A stretch of DNA of 64,000 nt from Pelomonas parva (GCF_043555835.1 NZ_JBIGHV010000006.1:1-64000); one strand, 5' to 3'. Shown: positions 40,597 through 50,613, counted from the stretch's first letter. Numbers and translations are program-made. Notes: a model not told the origin generated them from the sequence alone.

Positions 40597-41718
40597 ATGA
40601 CCCAGAAACCCAGTGCACGTCGTCGCTTCATCAAGACAGCCGCCGCCACGACGGCCGGAGCCGGCGCGCTGGCCATGCCGATGATCTCGACCGCGCAGAC
40701 CACCAGCCTGCGCTTCCAGTCGACCTGGCCGGCGAAAGACATCTTCCACGAGTACGCCCAGGACTTCGCCAAGAAGGTCAACGACATGGCCGGCGGCCGC
40801 CTGAAGATCGAGGTGCTGCCCAGCGGCTCGGTGGTGCCGGCCTTCCAGCTGCTGGACGCCGTCAACAAGGGCACGCTGGACGGCGGCCACGGCGTGGTGG
40901 CCTATCACTACGGCAAGAACACCGCGCTGGCGCTGTGGGGCTCGGGCCCGGCCTTCGGCATGGACCCGAACATGCTGCTGGCCTGGCACAACTACGGCGG
41001 CGGCAAGGCCATGCTGGCCGAGATCTATGCGGCGCTGAACATCGATGTCGTGTCCTTCCTGTACGGCCCCATGCCCACGCAGCCGCTGGGCTGGTTCAAG
41101 AAGCCCATCGGCAAGCCGGAAGACCTCAAGGGCCTGAAGTTCCGCACCGTCGGCCTGGCGGTCGACGTGTTCAAGGAACTGGGCGCAGCGGTCAACCCGC
41201 TGCCCGGCGGCGAGATCGTGCCGGCGCTGGACCGCGGCCTGATCGATGCGGCCGAGTTCAACAATGCGTCGTCCGACCGCCTGCTGGGCTTTGCCGACGT
41301 GGCCAAGAACTGCATGCTGCAGAGCTTCCACCAGAGCGGCGAGCAGTTCGAGATCCTGTTCAACAAAGCGAAGTACGACGGCCTGCCGGCCGAACTGAAG
41401 GCCGTCATCGACTACGCCGTGCAGGCCGCCAGCGCCGACATGAGCTGGAAGGCCATCGAGCGCAACAGCACCGACTACAACGAGCTGAAAAAGGCCGGCG
41501 TGAAGTTCTACAAGACGCCCGACAGCGTGCTGCGCGCCCAGCTGGCCGCCTGGGACAAGGTCACCAAAGCCAAGGCCGCCGAGAACCCGCTGTTCAAGAA
41601 GGTGCTGGACAGCCAGAAGGCCTTTGCCCTGCGCGCGGGCGGCTGGCAGAACGACTACACGGTGGACTACAAGATGGCCTGGAATCACTACTTCCGGGCC
41701 CCGGCCAAGAAGGCCTGA
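40597..41718 (+). CDS. TRAP transporter substrate-binding protein (DctP family)
   Basis: 373 aa. The N-terminus has a twin-arginine motif (ARRRFIKTAAATT), so it is exported via TAT. The body is a DctP fold with LRFQSTWPAKDIFHEYAQDF, GRLKIEVLPSGSVVPAFQLL and the family arginine in LKGLKFRTVGLAVDVF. The branch resembles those for keto- or aromatic acids, but the ligand cannot be read. It is the first gene of a three-gene TRAP operon. Confidence 0.92.
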   Translation: MTQKPSARRRFIKTAAATTAGAGALAMPMISTAQTTSLRFQSTWPAKDIFHEYAQDFAKKVNDMAGGRLKIEVLPSGSVVPAFQLLDAVNKGTLDGGHGVVAYHYGKNTALALWGSGPAFGMDPNMLLAWHNYGGGKAMLAEIYAALNIDVVSFLYGPMPTQPLGWFKKPIGKPEDLKGLKFRTVGLAVDVFKELGAAVNPLPGGEIVPALDRGLIDAAEFNNASSDRLLGFADVAKNCMLQSFHQSGEQFEILFNKAKYDGLPAELKAVIDYAVQAASADMSWKAIERNSTDYNELKKAGVKFYKTPDSVLRAQLAAWDKVTKAKAAENPLFKKVLDSQKAFALRAGGWQNDYTVDYKMAWNHYFRAPAKKA

Positions 41719-41733
41719 CACCCGGTGACACCA

Positions 41734-41754
41734 AGGGGCCTCGCGCCCCTTTTT
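41734..41754 (+). terminator. Weak terminator/attenuator inside the TRAP operon
   Basis: AGGGGC-CTCGC-GCCCCT followed by TTTT lies between the binding-protein and small-permease genes. It would let the binding protein be made in excess of the permease. Confidence 0.65.
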
Positions 41755-41765
41755 CCTGACCGCAC

Positions 41766-42344
41766 ATGAAAAAACTGCTGCTCGCCGTGGACCGCCTGTC
41801 CACCTGGATAGGCCAGGCCTTTGCCTGGCTGATCGTGGCGCTGACCGCCTTGATCAGCTGGGAAGTGTTCTCCCGCTACATCCTCAACACGCCGCACGAC
41901 TGGAACCTGGACGCCCAGTTGATGGGTTATGGCACGTTGTTCATGATGGCCGGCGCCTACACGCTGGCCAAGGCCGGCCATGTGCGCGGCGACGTGCTCT
42001 ACGGCTTCTTCAGGCCGCGCACGCAGGCGGCCATCGACCTGCTGCTCTACATCGTGTTCTTCATGCCCGGCATCGTCGCGTTGACGTGGGCCGGCTGGAC
42101 CTTCTTCCAGGATGCGCTGGCCATCCGCGAGTCCACCTTCAGCGCCACACCGCTGCCGGTCTACCCCTTCAAGGCCGTCATTCCGCTGGCCGGCGGCCTG
42201 CTGCTGCTGCAGGGGGTCGTGGAGATCGTGCGCTGCGTGCAATGCCTGCAGCAGGGCCACTGGCCCAGCCGTGAGCAGGACGTCGAAGAGGTCGACGTCG
42301 ACAAGCTCAAGCAGATGGTCCACGCAGACGGAGCGCGGTCATGA
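41766..42344 (+). CDS. TRAP transporter small permease (DctQ family)
   Basis: 192 aa with four membrane helices; ALISWEVFSRYILNTPHDWN is the DctQ signature. It pairs with the large permease to drive sodium-coupled uptake. The stop overlaps the large-subunit start (ATGA). Confidence 0.9.
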   Translation: MKKLLLAVDRLSTWIGQAFAWLIVALTALISWEVFSRYILNTPHDWNLDAQLMGYGTLFMMAGAYTLAKAGHVRGDVLYGFFRPRTQAAIDLLLYIVFFMPGIVALTWAGWTFFQDALAIRESTFSATPLPVYPFKAVIPLAGGLLLLQGVVEIVRCVQCLQQGHWPSREQDVEEVDVDKLKQMVHADGARS

Positions 42345-44446
42345 AGATCCGCAAGGAACTCTGGTTCGGCTTCGTGCTGATGGGGCTCATCATTGCCGGC
42401 ACGGGCTTCGTGCTGCTCAGTGCCGAGCAGCTGACCCGCGGCCACCTTGGCCTCACCATGCTGGCGCTGGTCGTCGTGGCCATCATGCTGGGCTTCCCCA
42501 CCGCCTTCACGCTGATGGGCATGGGCATGCTCTTCACCTGGCTGGCCTACGACTTCGACACCGGCAAGATGATGGCGCTGATGGTGCAGAGCGCCTTCAA
42601 GGTGATGGGCAACGACGTGCTCATCTCCATCCCGCTGTTTGTCTTCATGGGCTACCTGGTCGAGCGGGCCAACCTGATCGACAAGCTGTTCAAGAGCCTG
42701 CACCTGGCCATGGCCCGCGTGCCCGGCTCGCTGGCGGTGGCCACCATCTTCACCTGCGCCATCTTCGCCACCGCGACCGGCATCGTCGGCGCCGTCGTCA
42801 CGCTGATGGGCTTGCTGGCGCTGCCGCAGATGCTCAAGGGCGGCTACGACGTGCGCGTGTCGGCCGGCGCCATCACGGCCGGCGGCTGTCTGGGCATCCT
42901 GATCCCGCCGTCGGTCATGCTCATCGTCTACGGCGCCACGGCGGGCGTGTCGGTGGTGCAGCTGTATGCCGGCGCCTTCTTCCCCGGCCTGATGCTGGCG
43001 GGCTTGTACGTGCTCTACGTGGTCGTGCTGGCCAAGCTCAAGCCGGCGCTGATGCCGCCGCTGTCGGCCGAGGCCCGCCATGTCGACCTGCCCGGCCTGG
43101 CCGCGCGCCTCAGCGGGGGCCGCGTGCGGCTGGCCCTGCCGGCGCTGCTGCAGGCTCTGGGCCGCGAGCGCGACAAGGCCCCGGTGCTACGGCAGCTGGG
43201 CGTGGCCCTGCTGCCGGTGGCCCTGGTGCTGCTGATCGCCGGCGTCGGCTGGCTGCATGCGCACAATCCGAGGGCGGTCGAGCTGCCGTCGGCCGACGCG
43301 CCGCAGGCCATGGGCGTGGAGGCGCCTCAGCCCAGCGAAGGCGGCCTGGCCGAGCCTCCCGCGGAAGCAGACGGGCTGGCCGAGCCGCCGCGTGAAGAAG
43401 AGGCCGGCGTCGCCGAGCCTCCAGGCGCCGAAGCCGTCGCCAACGAGCCTGCCGCAGCGGACATCGCCGAGCCGCCAGCCGAAGCGGCCAGCGCGCCGGC
43501 ACCCAGCGGCAACGGCTGGGTGGGCTGGGCCGTCTCGGCGGCCTGCCTGTTTGCCTTCTACGCGATGCTCAGCTTCCAGCGCCTGGAGATCTTCAAGCTG
43601 CTGCTGACCAGCTTCTTCCCGCTGCTGGTGATGATCCTGGCGGTGCTGGGCTCCATCGTCTTCGGCCTGGCCACGCCCACCGAGGCGGCAGCCGTGGGCG
43701 CCTTCGGCGGCTATGTGCTGGCAGCCATCTACTCGGTCATCCACAAGCGCGAGCCCGGCCAGCGCCGGCCGGTCTTCATCGTCTGGCTGCTGCTGTGGCT
43801 GCCGCTGCTGGGCTGCATCGCCTGGTATGTGGCGCACAAGGAGGGGCTCACCGCAACTGCAGTGAGCCCGGCCCTGGGCGCCATCGCCGGTGGCGGCATC
43901 CTGCTGTGGGCGCTGATGGCCTATCGCCAGGCGCGGCTGCAGACCGAAGTGAAGGAGTCGGTCTTCCTGACCGCCAAGACCAGCGCCATGGTGTGCTGGC
44001 TGTTCGTCGGCTCGGCCATCTTCTCGGCGGCCTTCGCGCTGCTGGGCGGGCAGGACCTGGTGGAGAAATGGGTGCTGGGCATGAACCTCAGCAAGACCGA
44101 GTTCCTGATCCTCAGCCAGATGATCATCTTCATCCTCGGCTGGCCGCTGGAGTGGACGGAGATCATCGTCATCTTCATGCCCATCTTCATCCCGCTGCTG
44201 GACCACTTCGGCGTGGACCCGCTGTTCTTCGGCCTGCTGGTGGCGCTGAACCTGCAGACCGCCTTCCTGAGCCCGCCGGTGGCCATGGCGGCCTTCTACC
44301 TGAAGGGCGTCGCCCCGCCGCATGTGACGCTGAACCAGATCTTCGTTGGCATGCTGCCCTTCATGGCCATCCAGGTCATCGCCATCGTCATGCTCTACCT
44401 CTGGCCCGCCATCGGCCTGTGGCTGCCTAAGGTGCTTTACGGCTGA
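42341..44446 (+). CDS. TRAP transporter large permease (DctM) with a long Pro/Glu-rich insertion
   Basis: 701 aa, against about 430 for a standard DctM. The DctM halves are at about 1-235 and 395-700 (AGAITAGGCLGILIPPSVML; FGLATPTEAAAVGAFGGYVL; WTEIIVIFMPIFIPLLDHFG). Between them lies a cytosolic-looking stretch, a membrane helix (PVALVLLIAGVGWL), and a low-complexity segment with four AEPP units spaced roughly 10-20 residues apart (about 330-385). DNA in that segment is an imperfect repeat (about 43340-43490). The reading frame is intact, so the insertion is likely translated. Confidence 0.85.
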   Translation: MKIRKELWFGFVLMGLIIAGTGFVLLSAEQLTRGHLGLTMLALVVVAIMLGFPTAFTLMGMGMLFTWLAYDFDTGKMMALMVQSAFKVMGNDVLISIPLFVFMGYLVERANLIDKLFKSLHLAMARVPGSLAVATIFTCAIFATATGIVGAVVTLMGLLALPQMLKGGYDVRVSAGAITAGGCLGILIPPSVMLIVYGATAGVSVVQLYAGAFFPGLMLAGLYVLYVVVLAKLKPALMPPLSAEARHVDLPGLAARLSGGRVRLALPALLQALGRERDKAPVLRQLGVALLPVALVLLIAGVGWLHAHNPRAVELPSADAPQAMGVEAPQPSEGGLAEPPAEADGLAEPPREEEAGVAEPPGAEAVANEPAAADIAEPPAEAASAPAPSGNGWVGWAVSAACLFAFYAMLSFQRLEIFKLLLTSFFPLLVMILAVLGSIVFGLATPTEAAAVGAFGGYVLAAIYSVIHKREPGQRRPVFIVWLLLWLPLLGCIAWYVAHKEGLTATAVSPALGAIAGGGILLWALMAYRQARLQTEVKESVFLTAKTSAMVCWLFVGSAIFSAAFALLGGQDLVEKWVLGMNLSKTEFLILSQMIIFILGWPLEWTEIIVIFMPIFIPLLDHFGVDPLFFGLLVALNLQTAFLSPPVAMAAFYLKGVAPPHVTLNQIFVGMLPFMAIQVIAIVMLYLWPAIGLWLPKVLYG

Positions 44447-45338
44447 CCAGCGTGACGCCGCCGAGCACGAGCAGCGTGCCGACGGCGATCCATGCGTTCA
44501 TCGGCTCGCCCAGGACGAGCACGCCCATGATCAGCGTGCTCATCGGCCCCACCATGCCGACCTGCGACGACAGCGGCGCGCCGATGCGGGCGATGGCCAG
44601 CATCACCATCAGCACCGGCGCCACCGTGCAGGCCGTCGCGTTGAGCAGCGACAGCCACAGCACCAGCTCGGGCACGGCGGCGGCGGACAGCGGCTTGAGC
44701 AGCAGGAACTGGGCTATGCACAGCGCGCAGGCCACGCTGCTGGCCAGGCCCGCGAGGCGCATGGACCCCAGGCGCTGCACGACCTTGCCGCTGAGCGCCA
44801 GGTAGATCGCATAGCTGACCGCACTGGCGAACACCAACGCCGTGCCGATGGCCGTGTTGGCGCCGTCGAAGCTCAGTTCGTGCGCGAACACCGCGACGAC
44901 GCCGGCATAGCTGATCGCCATCGCAATCACCTGCCGCGCCTGCAACCGGTGCTTGAAGAACACCACCGAGATCAGCAGCACCAGCGTCGGGTTGAGGTAC
45001 AGGATCAGGCGCTCCAGGCTGGCCGAGATATAGGCCAGGCCGGCGAAGTCCAGGTAGCTGGCCAGGTAGTAGCCGCTGAAGCCCAGCACGCCGATGTCGC
45101 GCCAGTCCCGGCGCGTCAACGCCGGCTTGCCCCGGCCCGCCCACCAGGCCATGGCCAGGAAGAACGGCAGCGCCAGCAGCATGCGCCACATCAGCAGCGT
45201 GATGGGGTCCACGCCGTGCCGGTAGGCCAGCTTGACGATGATGGCCTTGCCGGAGAAGCCGATGGCGCCCAGCACGGCCAGCGCAAGCCCCAGCCAGCGG
45301 CGATTGGAGGCGGTCTGGGGCGGCGGAGCGGCGGGCAT
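44427..45338 (-). CDS. EamA/DMT family transporter
   Basis: 303 aa from ATG 45338, ten hydrophobic helices in two EamA repeats (GAIGFSGKAIIVKLAYRHG in the first; MSTLIMGVLVLGEPMNAWIAVG in the second). Likely an exporter of metabolites; substrate unknown. The 3' end overlaps that of the convergent dctM by 20 bases. Confidence 0.88.
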   Translation of the reverse strand: MPAAPPPQTASNRRWLGLALAVLGAIGFSGKAIIVKLAYRHGVDPITLLMWRMLLALPFFLAMAWWAGRGKPALTRRDWRDIGVLGFSGYYLASYLDFAGLAYISASLERLILYLNPTLVLLISVVFFKHRLQARQVIAMAISYAGVVAVFAHELSFDGANTAIGTALVFASAVSYAIYLALSGKVVQRLGSMRLAGLASSVACALCIAQFLLLKPLSAAAVPELVLWLSLLNATACTVAPVLMVMLAIARIGAPLSSQVGMVGPMSTLIMGVLVLGEPMNAWIAVGTLLVLGGVTLVSRKAP

Positions 45339-45409
45339 GACGCGGCCCAGTCTAGGCGCGGGCGCCGGCGCCCCGTCTCTTGACTGGTGAAGCCTGGCTT
45401 TCGCGCCGC

Positions 45410-46210
45410 TCAGGGCTTGCAGGAAGTTTGCAGCGGCGCCGGGTTCTGGCGGCGGTAAAGCTCGGCCTGCTGGGCGTGCAGCTGCTGCAGCTCGGCGGCG
45501 TACTCGGGCCGCTGCAGGTAGCCGCGCACCCCGGCCAAGGCCGCGACGGCGGGCGACTGACGCGCTATCTGCAGGTACAGCGGCGCGCCGCCCAGCGTGC
45601 GCGGCAGCACCCGCACCTGCTGCTCGCAGCCGTGCGCCCGCAGCATCTGCTCGCCGGCCTCGCGCGCCGTGGCGAGCGCATCCAGCCGCCCGGCCAGCAG
45701 CTTGCGCAGGTTCATCGTCTCGCTGAGCGCGTTGTCCACCCGGGCGTGGCGGGCCAGTTGGCGGTCGACCTCGCTCCCCAGGCTGACCCCGTGCCCCACG
45801 CCGATGCGCAGCCCGCTCAGGTCGGACCATTGCTCGAACCGCAAGCGGCTGTCACGGCGCACGAACAGCGCCGCCTCGTTGCGCGCCAGCGCCGGCTCGA
45901 CCACTGCGGCGTACTCGCGCCGCCTCGGGGTGTCGAAGGCGCAGACGATGGCATCGACCTGTCCGCGCTCGACCAGCGCCTGGCAGCGCGACCAGGGGCC
46001 CACGTCGTCGACCCGCAGCGTCCAGCCCGCCGCCGCGAACGCGCGCTTCGCCGCCTCGACGCAGACGCCGTGAAGCTGCCCCTGGTGCGCCCAGCTCATG
46101 GGCTGGGCCGCCGGATGCGCGCAGCCGCGCACGGTGCGATCGGCAGCGGCGGACCCGGCCGCCAGCGCAGCGGCCAGACCCAGCAGGACGAGCGATGGAC
46201 GATGCGGCAC
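45410..46210 (-). CDS. Periplasmic solute-binding (SBP family 3-like) protein
   Basis: 266 aa with a signal peptide (about 1-23). The fold is that of amino-acid-type binding proteins (GVCVEAAKRAFAAAGWTLRV, FDTPRRREYAAVVEPAL, GLRIGVGHGVSLGSEVDRQL). No permease or kinase gene is adjacent, so it may be an orphan sensor-type protein. Cysteine pairs may form disulfides. Confidence 0.75.
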   Translation of the reverse strand: MPHRPSLVLLGLAAALAAGSAAADRTVRGCAHPAAQPMSWAHQGQLHGVCVEAAKRAFAAAGWTLRVDDVGPWSRCQALVERGQVDAIVCAFDTPRRREYAAVVEPALARNEAALFVRRDSRLRFEQWSDLSGLRIGVGHGVSLGSEVDRQLARHARVDNALSETMNLRKLLAGRLDALATAREAGEQMLRAHGCEQQVRVLPRTLGGAPLYLQIARQSPAVAALAGVRGYLQRPEYAAELQQLHAQQAELYRRQNPAPLQTSCKP

Positions 46211-46244
46211 GGTGGCAACTCCCGGGTGAGGCCCGATGCTAAGG

Positions 46245-47018
46245 TCAACGCAGCCCGTAGGCCGCCCTCAGCCTGGCCGCGCCGCCGTTGGCCTCCAGCG
46301 CCTGCATCGCGGCGACGACGCGGGCCAGGCGCTGCGCCGGAAGCCCGGGCGTGTAGGCCAGCAGCAGGTCCTGGCGGCGGAAGACGGTCGGCAGGATGCG
46401 CACCTGCGCCTGCAAGTCCATGGCCTGTATCGTGCGCTGCAGCAGCGACTCCGAGTCGTACAGGAAGCGCGCCCGGCCGCTCAGCAGCTTGCGCAGGTTC
46501 TGCTCCAGGCTGGTCGCACCGTCATCGACGTCCAGGCCGGCCTCGCCTCTGAGGAAGTCGGCATAGCCGCTGCCCTTGGTGGTGAGAACGCGCCCCTCGC
46601 CGCGCAACGCGCGCAGGTCGGCAAAGCCGCGCACCTGCTCGGCCTGCGCGTCCGACGTGAGCACCGCCACCTGGTGGTGGATGGCATACAGCCGCGGGCT
46701 GTCGACGAAGCGGTACAGCGCCTCGCGTTCGGGTGTCCTCAGCATGGCGAAGAACACGTCGATGCGGCCGGCCGCCAGGTCTTGCTCGATGCGCGGCGTC
46801 GGCAACATCTGCTGCAGGCCGGAGAAGTCCAGCCCCGCATCGACGCGCTTCAGCGCCTGGATGTAGTCGATGCAGAAGCCCTGCGGCCCCGGGGCGCCCG
46901 GGTTGTACTTGTGCGCGAACCCGGCCTGGGCAGCGGAGCGCAGCAGCAGCGGCTCGGCCGGGGCGGCCGCGAGCCACCCGGGCAGCAGACCTAATTGCAG
47001 GGTGAGGCGGCGGCGCAT
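46245..47018 (-). CDS. Second periplasmic solute-binding-like protein
   Basis: 257 aa from ATG 47018 with a signal peptide. It has the same family-3 layout as its downstream neighbour (GFCIDYIQALKRVDAG, AAGRIDVFFAMLRTPEREAL, LRKLLSGRARFLYDSESLLQ), and the pair is probably an old tandem duplication. The ligand is unknown and there is no transporter nearby. Confidence 0.72.
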   Translation of the reverse strand: MRRRLTLQLGLLPGWLAAAPAEPLLLRSAAQAGFAHKYNPGAPGPQGFCIDYIQALKRVDAGLDFSGLQQMLPTPRIEQDLAAGRIDVFFAMLRTPEREALYRFVDSPRLYAIHHQVAVLTSDAQAEQVRGFADLRALRGEGRVLTTKGSGYADFLRGEAGLDVDDGATSLEQNLRKLLSGRARFLYDSESLLQRTIQAMDLQAQVRILPTVFRRQDLLLAYTPGLPAQRLARVVAAMQALEANGGAARLRAAYGLR

Positions 47019-47073
47019 GGCCGGCACTGTAGGTGAGGCGCGCACGCCTCACCTGAGCCTGCCATGCAGTTGC

Positions 47074-50000
47074 TCAGAGCTTGGCCAGCAGCGCGTCCCA
47101 CCTGGCCCGTGCCGCCGTCTCGTGGCGGGCCTTCACATGGCCGTAGCCGCGGATGTCCTCGGGCACCCGCGCCAGCTCGACGGCGGTGGGCAGCGTCTCG
47201 GCAGACAGGCCGGCCAACGCCTTGTCGACACCGGCGCGGTAGTTGGCGATCCAGCGGCGCTCCATGCGGCGCTCCTCGGTGTAGCCGAACACGTCAAAGG
47301 CCGTGCCGCGCAGGCCCTTGAGCTTGGCGAGCAGGCCGAAGGCGGGGCGAATCCAGGGGCCGAACGGGCGCTTGACCAGCTCGCCCTTGCTGTTCTTCTT
47401 CGCCAGCAGCGGCGGCGCCAGGTGGTGGACCAGTCTGTAGTCGCCCTCGAACATGCCGGCGACCTTGGCCGTGAAGGCCGCGTCGGTGTGCAGGCGCGCC
47501 ACCTCGTACTCGTCCTTGTAGGCCATCAGCTTGAACAGGTAGCGGGCGACGGCCTCGGTCAAGCGGCTAGAGTTGAGCGGCACTTCGGCCGCGCGCACCT
47601 TCTCCACGAAGGCCTTGTACTCGGCCGCATAGCTTGCGCTCTGATAGCCCGTCAGGAAGTCCACGCGCTTGGCGACGATCTCGTCCAGGCCCTGACGCTT
47701 GACGAACTGGATGACCTGCTGCGCCGCATACAGCGCCTGCACGGCCGGCAAATCATGCGCGCAGCGCCGGCCCCACTCAAACGCGACCTTGTTGTTGTCC
47801 ACCTGCACGCCGTTCAGCTCGATGGCGCGCATCAGCGCGTCGTAGCTCAGCGGTACACGGCCCTGCTGCCAGGCGTAGCCCAGCATCAGCGGGTTGGTGT
47901 AGAGCGAGTCGCCCACCAGCTTGACCGCCACTTCCTCGGCGTCGAAGGAACCCAGGTGGTCACGGCCCACCGCATTGCCCACCGCCGCCTCGCAGGCCGC
48001 GCCGGGGAAGCGCCAGTTCGCGTCGTTGACCAGCGTGGCCGTCGGCGAGCCATGCGTGTTCAGCGCGACATAGGTGCGACCCTCGCGCATGACGGCCAGC
48101 GTGGCTTTGTTGGCGGCGACGATGGCGTCGCAGGCGATGACGAGGTCGGCCTCTGCGGTGCCGACCTTGGTGCAGAAGATGGCCTCGGGCTCGTTGGCGA
48201 TCTGGATGTGGCTCCAGGTCGCGCCACCCTTCTGCGCCAGGCCCGCCGCGTCCTGCGTGATGACGCCCTTGCCTTCCAGATGGGCCGCCATGCCCAGCAG
48301 CTGGCCGATGGTGATGACACCCGTGCCGCCCACGCCGCCGACGACGATGCCCCAGGCCTTCTCGGGGTTGGGCACCACCGGCATCGGCAGCATCGGCAGC
48401 GCTGCGTCGAACGGGCTCTTGCGGCCTTCCTTCTTGGGCTTCTTCAGCTCGCCGCCCTCGACGGTGACGAAGCTGGGGCAGAACCCCTTCACGCAGGAGT
48501 AGTCCTTGTTGCAGCTGTTCTGGTTGATCTGGCGCTTGCGGCCGAAGTCGGTCTCGACCGGCTCGACCGACAGGCAGTTGGACTGCACCGAGCAGTCGCC
48601 GCAGCCCTCGCAGACCAGCTCGTTGATGACGACGCGCTTGGCCGGGTCCACCAGCTTGCCGCGCTTCCTGCGGCGGCGCTTCTCGGTGGCACAGGTCTGG
48701 TCGTAGATGATGGCCGAGGTGCCCTCGATCTCGCGGAACTGGCGCTGGATGTCGTCCAGCTCGTCGCGGTGGTGCACCGTGACCCCCGGCGCCAGGGCGA
48801 CACCCTCATATTTCGCCGGCTCGTCGGTGACGATGACCAGCTTCTTCACGCCCTCGGAGATCACGCTGTTCATGATCTGCAGCACCGTGTGGCCCTCGGG
48901 CCGCTCGCCCACGGTCTGGCCGCCGGTCATCGCAACCGCGTCGTTATACAAAATCTTGTAGGTGATGTTCACACCCGCCGCGATGCTCTGGCGGATGGCC
49001 AGGCTGCCGCTGTGGAAGTAGGTGCCGTCGCCGAGGTTGCTGAAGATGTGCTTCTCGTCGGTGAACGGCGCCTGGCCCACCCAGGGCACACCCTCGCCGC
49101 CCATCTGCGTGAAGGTGGCCGTCTTGCGACCGGGCATCCAGGTGACCATGTAGTGGCAGCCGATGCCGCCCACCGCGCGGCTGCCTTCCGGCACGCGGGT
49201 GCTGGTGTTGTGCGGGCAGCCGGAGCAGAACCAGGGCGTGCGGTCGGCGCCGCCGGCGGTCTGCTCCTCGGACTTCAACGCGGCCTCCTTGGCGTCGATG
49301 ACCGCCATGCGCGCATCCAGGCGGGCACGGATGTCGGCGTCCACGCCCAGCTTCTTCAGCCGCTTGGCGATGGCGCGGGCAATGAGGGCCGGCGTCAGGT
49401 CGGCCTGCGGGCGCAGCAGCCAGTGTTCGCTGGGGTTGGGCACGCTCCACTCGCCGCCCTCGGCGTCGCCGGCGTCGAACTTGCCGAGCACATTGGGGCG
49501 CACGTCGGCGCGCCAGTTGTAGAGCTCTTCCTTGACCTGGTATTCGATGATCTGGCGCTTCTCCTCGACGACCAGGATCTCCTGCAAGCCCTTGGCGAAC
49601 TCGCGCGTGATCTGCGCCTCCAGCGGCCACACCACATTGACCTTGTGCAGGCGAATGCCGACGCGGCGGCAGGTGTCGTCGTCCAGGCCCAGGTCGTGCA
49701 GCGCCTGGCGCGTGTCGTTGAAGGCCTTGCCGCTGGTGATGAGGCCGAAGCGATCGTTCGGCCCCTCAATGACGTTGTGGTTGAGCTTGTTGGCCCGGAT
49801 GTAGGCCAGTGCCGCGTACCACTTGAAGTTCATCATCCGCGCCTCCTGCTCCAGCGGCGGATCGGGCCAGCGGATGTGCAGGCCGCCGGGCGGCATCTGG
49901 AAGTCCTCGGGCAGGATGATGTTGACGCGGTCGTGATCGACGCTGACCGAGGCCGAGCTCTCGACGATCTCCTGGATGGTCTTCATGCCCGCCCACAGGC

Positions 50001-50613
50001 CCGAGAAGCGGCTCATCGCCAAGGCGTGCAAGCCCATGTCGAGGATGTCCTGCACGCTGCTCGGGAAGAAGGTCGGGAAGCCCACGGCCTTGAAGACGTG
50101 GTCGCTCTGGTGGGCGGCCGTCGAGCTCTTGGCGATGTGGTCGTCGCCCGCAATGGCGATGACGCCGCCATGCTTGGACGTGCCGGCCATGTTGGCGTGC
50201 TTGAACACGTCGATGCAGCGGTCCACGCCCGGGCCCTTGCCGTACCAGAGGCCGAACACGCCGTCGAACTTGGCCTTCTCGGGGAAGAGGTCCAGCTGCT
50301 GCGTGCCCCACACGGCCGTCGCACCCAGCTCCTCGTTCACGCCCGGCTGGAAGACGATGTGCTGCTTGGCCAGGTGCTTCTTGGCCGCCCACAGCGCCTG
50401 GTCGTAAGTGCCCAGCGGCGAGCCGCGGTAGCCGCTGATGAAGCCCGCCGTATTCAAACCGGCCAGCGCGTCGCGCGTGCGCTGCAGCATGGGCAGTCGC
50501 ACCAGCGCCTGCACGCCGCTCATGAAGGCTCGGCCGGAGTCCAGCGCGTACTTGTCGTCGAGCGAGACCGTTTGAAGGGCGCGCAGGACGTGCTCAGGCA
50601 GGGGGGCGTTCAT
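47074..50613 (-). CDS. Indolepyruvate ferredoxin oxidoreductase, fused subunits
   Basis: 1179 aa, the size of the fused IorA-IorB form in Proteobacteria. N-terminal pyrimidine and TPP-binding thiamine domains (GISGYRGSPLGTYDQALW-like region; GDGTYFHSGSLA), two Cys-rich [4Fe-4S] patches (CEGCGDCSVQSNC at about 660-672; SCNKDYSCVKGFCP) and a C-terminal gamma-type domain (GGVGGTGVITIGQLLG). It oxidises aryl or branched 2-oxo acids from amino-acid breakdown to acyl-CoA, reducing ferredoxin. The divergent Lrp-type gene 217 bases away is its probable regulator. Confidence 0.9.
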   Translation of the reverse strand: MNAPLPEHVLRALQTVSLDDKYALDSGRAFMSGVQALVRLPMLQRTRDALAGLNTAGFISGYRGSPLGTYDQALWAAKKHLAKQHIVFQPGVNEELGATAVWGTQQLDLFPEKAKFDGVFGLWYGKGPGVDRCIDVFKHANMAGTSKHGGVIAIAGDDHIAKSSTAAHQSDHVFKAVGFPTFFPSSVQDILDMGLHALAMSRFSGLWAGMKTIQEIVESSASVSVDHDRVNIILPEDFQMPPGGLHIRWPDPPLEQEARMMNFKWYAALAYIRANKLNHNVIEGPNDRFGLITSGKAFNDTRQALHDLGLDDDTCRRVGIRLHKVNVVWPLEAQITREFAKGLQEILVVEEKRQIIEYQVKEELYNWRADVRPNVLGKFDAGDAEGGEWSVPNPSEHWLLRPQADLTPALIARAIAKRLKKLGVDADIRARLDARMAVIDAKEAALKSEEQTAGGADRTPWFCSGCPHNTSTRVPEGSRAVGGIGCHYMVTWMPGRKTATFTQMGGEGVPWVGQAPFTDEKHIFSNLGDGTYFHSGSLAIRQSIAAGVNITYKILYNDAVAMTGGQTVGERPEGHTVLQIMNSVISEGVKKLVIVTDEPAKYEGVALAPGVTVHHRDELDDIQRQFREIEGTSAIIYDQTCATEKRRRRKRGKLVDPAKRVVINELVCEGCGDCSVQSNCLSVEPVETDFGRKRQINQNSCNKDYSCVKGFCPSFVTVEGGELKKPKKEGRKSPFDAALPMLPMPVVPNPEKAWGIVVGGVGGTGVITIGQLLGMAAHLEGKGVITQDAAGLAQKGGATWSHIQIANEPEAIFCTKVGTAEADLVIACDAIVAANKATLAVMREGRTYVALNTHGSPTATLVNDANWRFPGAACEAAVGNAVGRDHLGSFDAEEVAVKLVGDSLYTNPLMLGYAWQQGRVPLSYDALMRAIELNGVQVDNNKVAFEWGRRCAHDLPAVQALYAAQQVIQFVKRQGLDEIVAKRVDFLTGYQSASYAAEYKAFVEKVRAAEVPLNSSRLTEAVARYLFKLMAYKDEYEVARLHTDAAFTAKVAGMFEGDYRLVHHLAPPLLAKKNSKGELVKRPFGPWIRPAFGLLAKLKGLRGTAFDVFGYTEERRMERRWIANYRAGVDKALAGLSAETLPTAVELARVPEDIRGYGHVKARHETAARARWDALLAKL

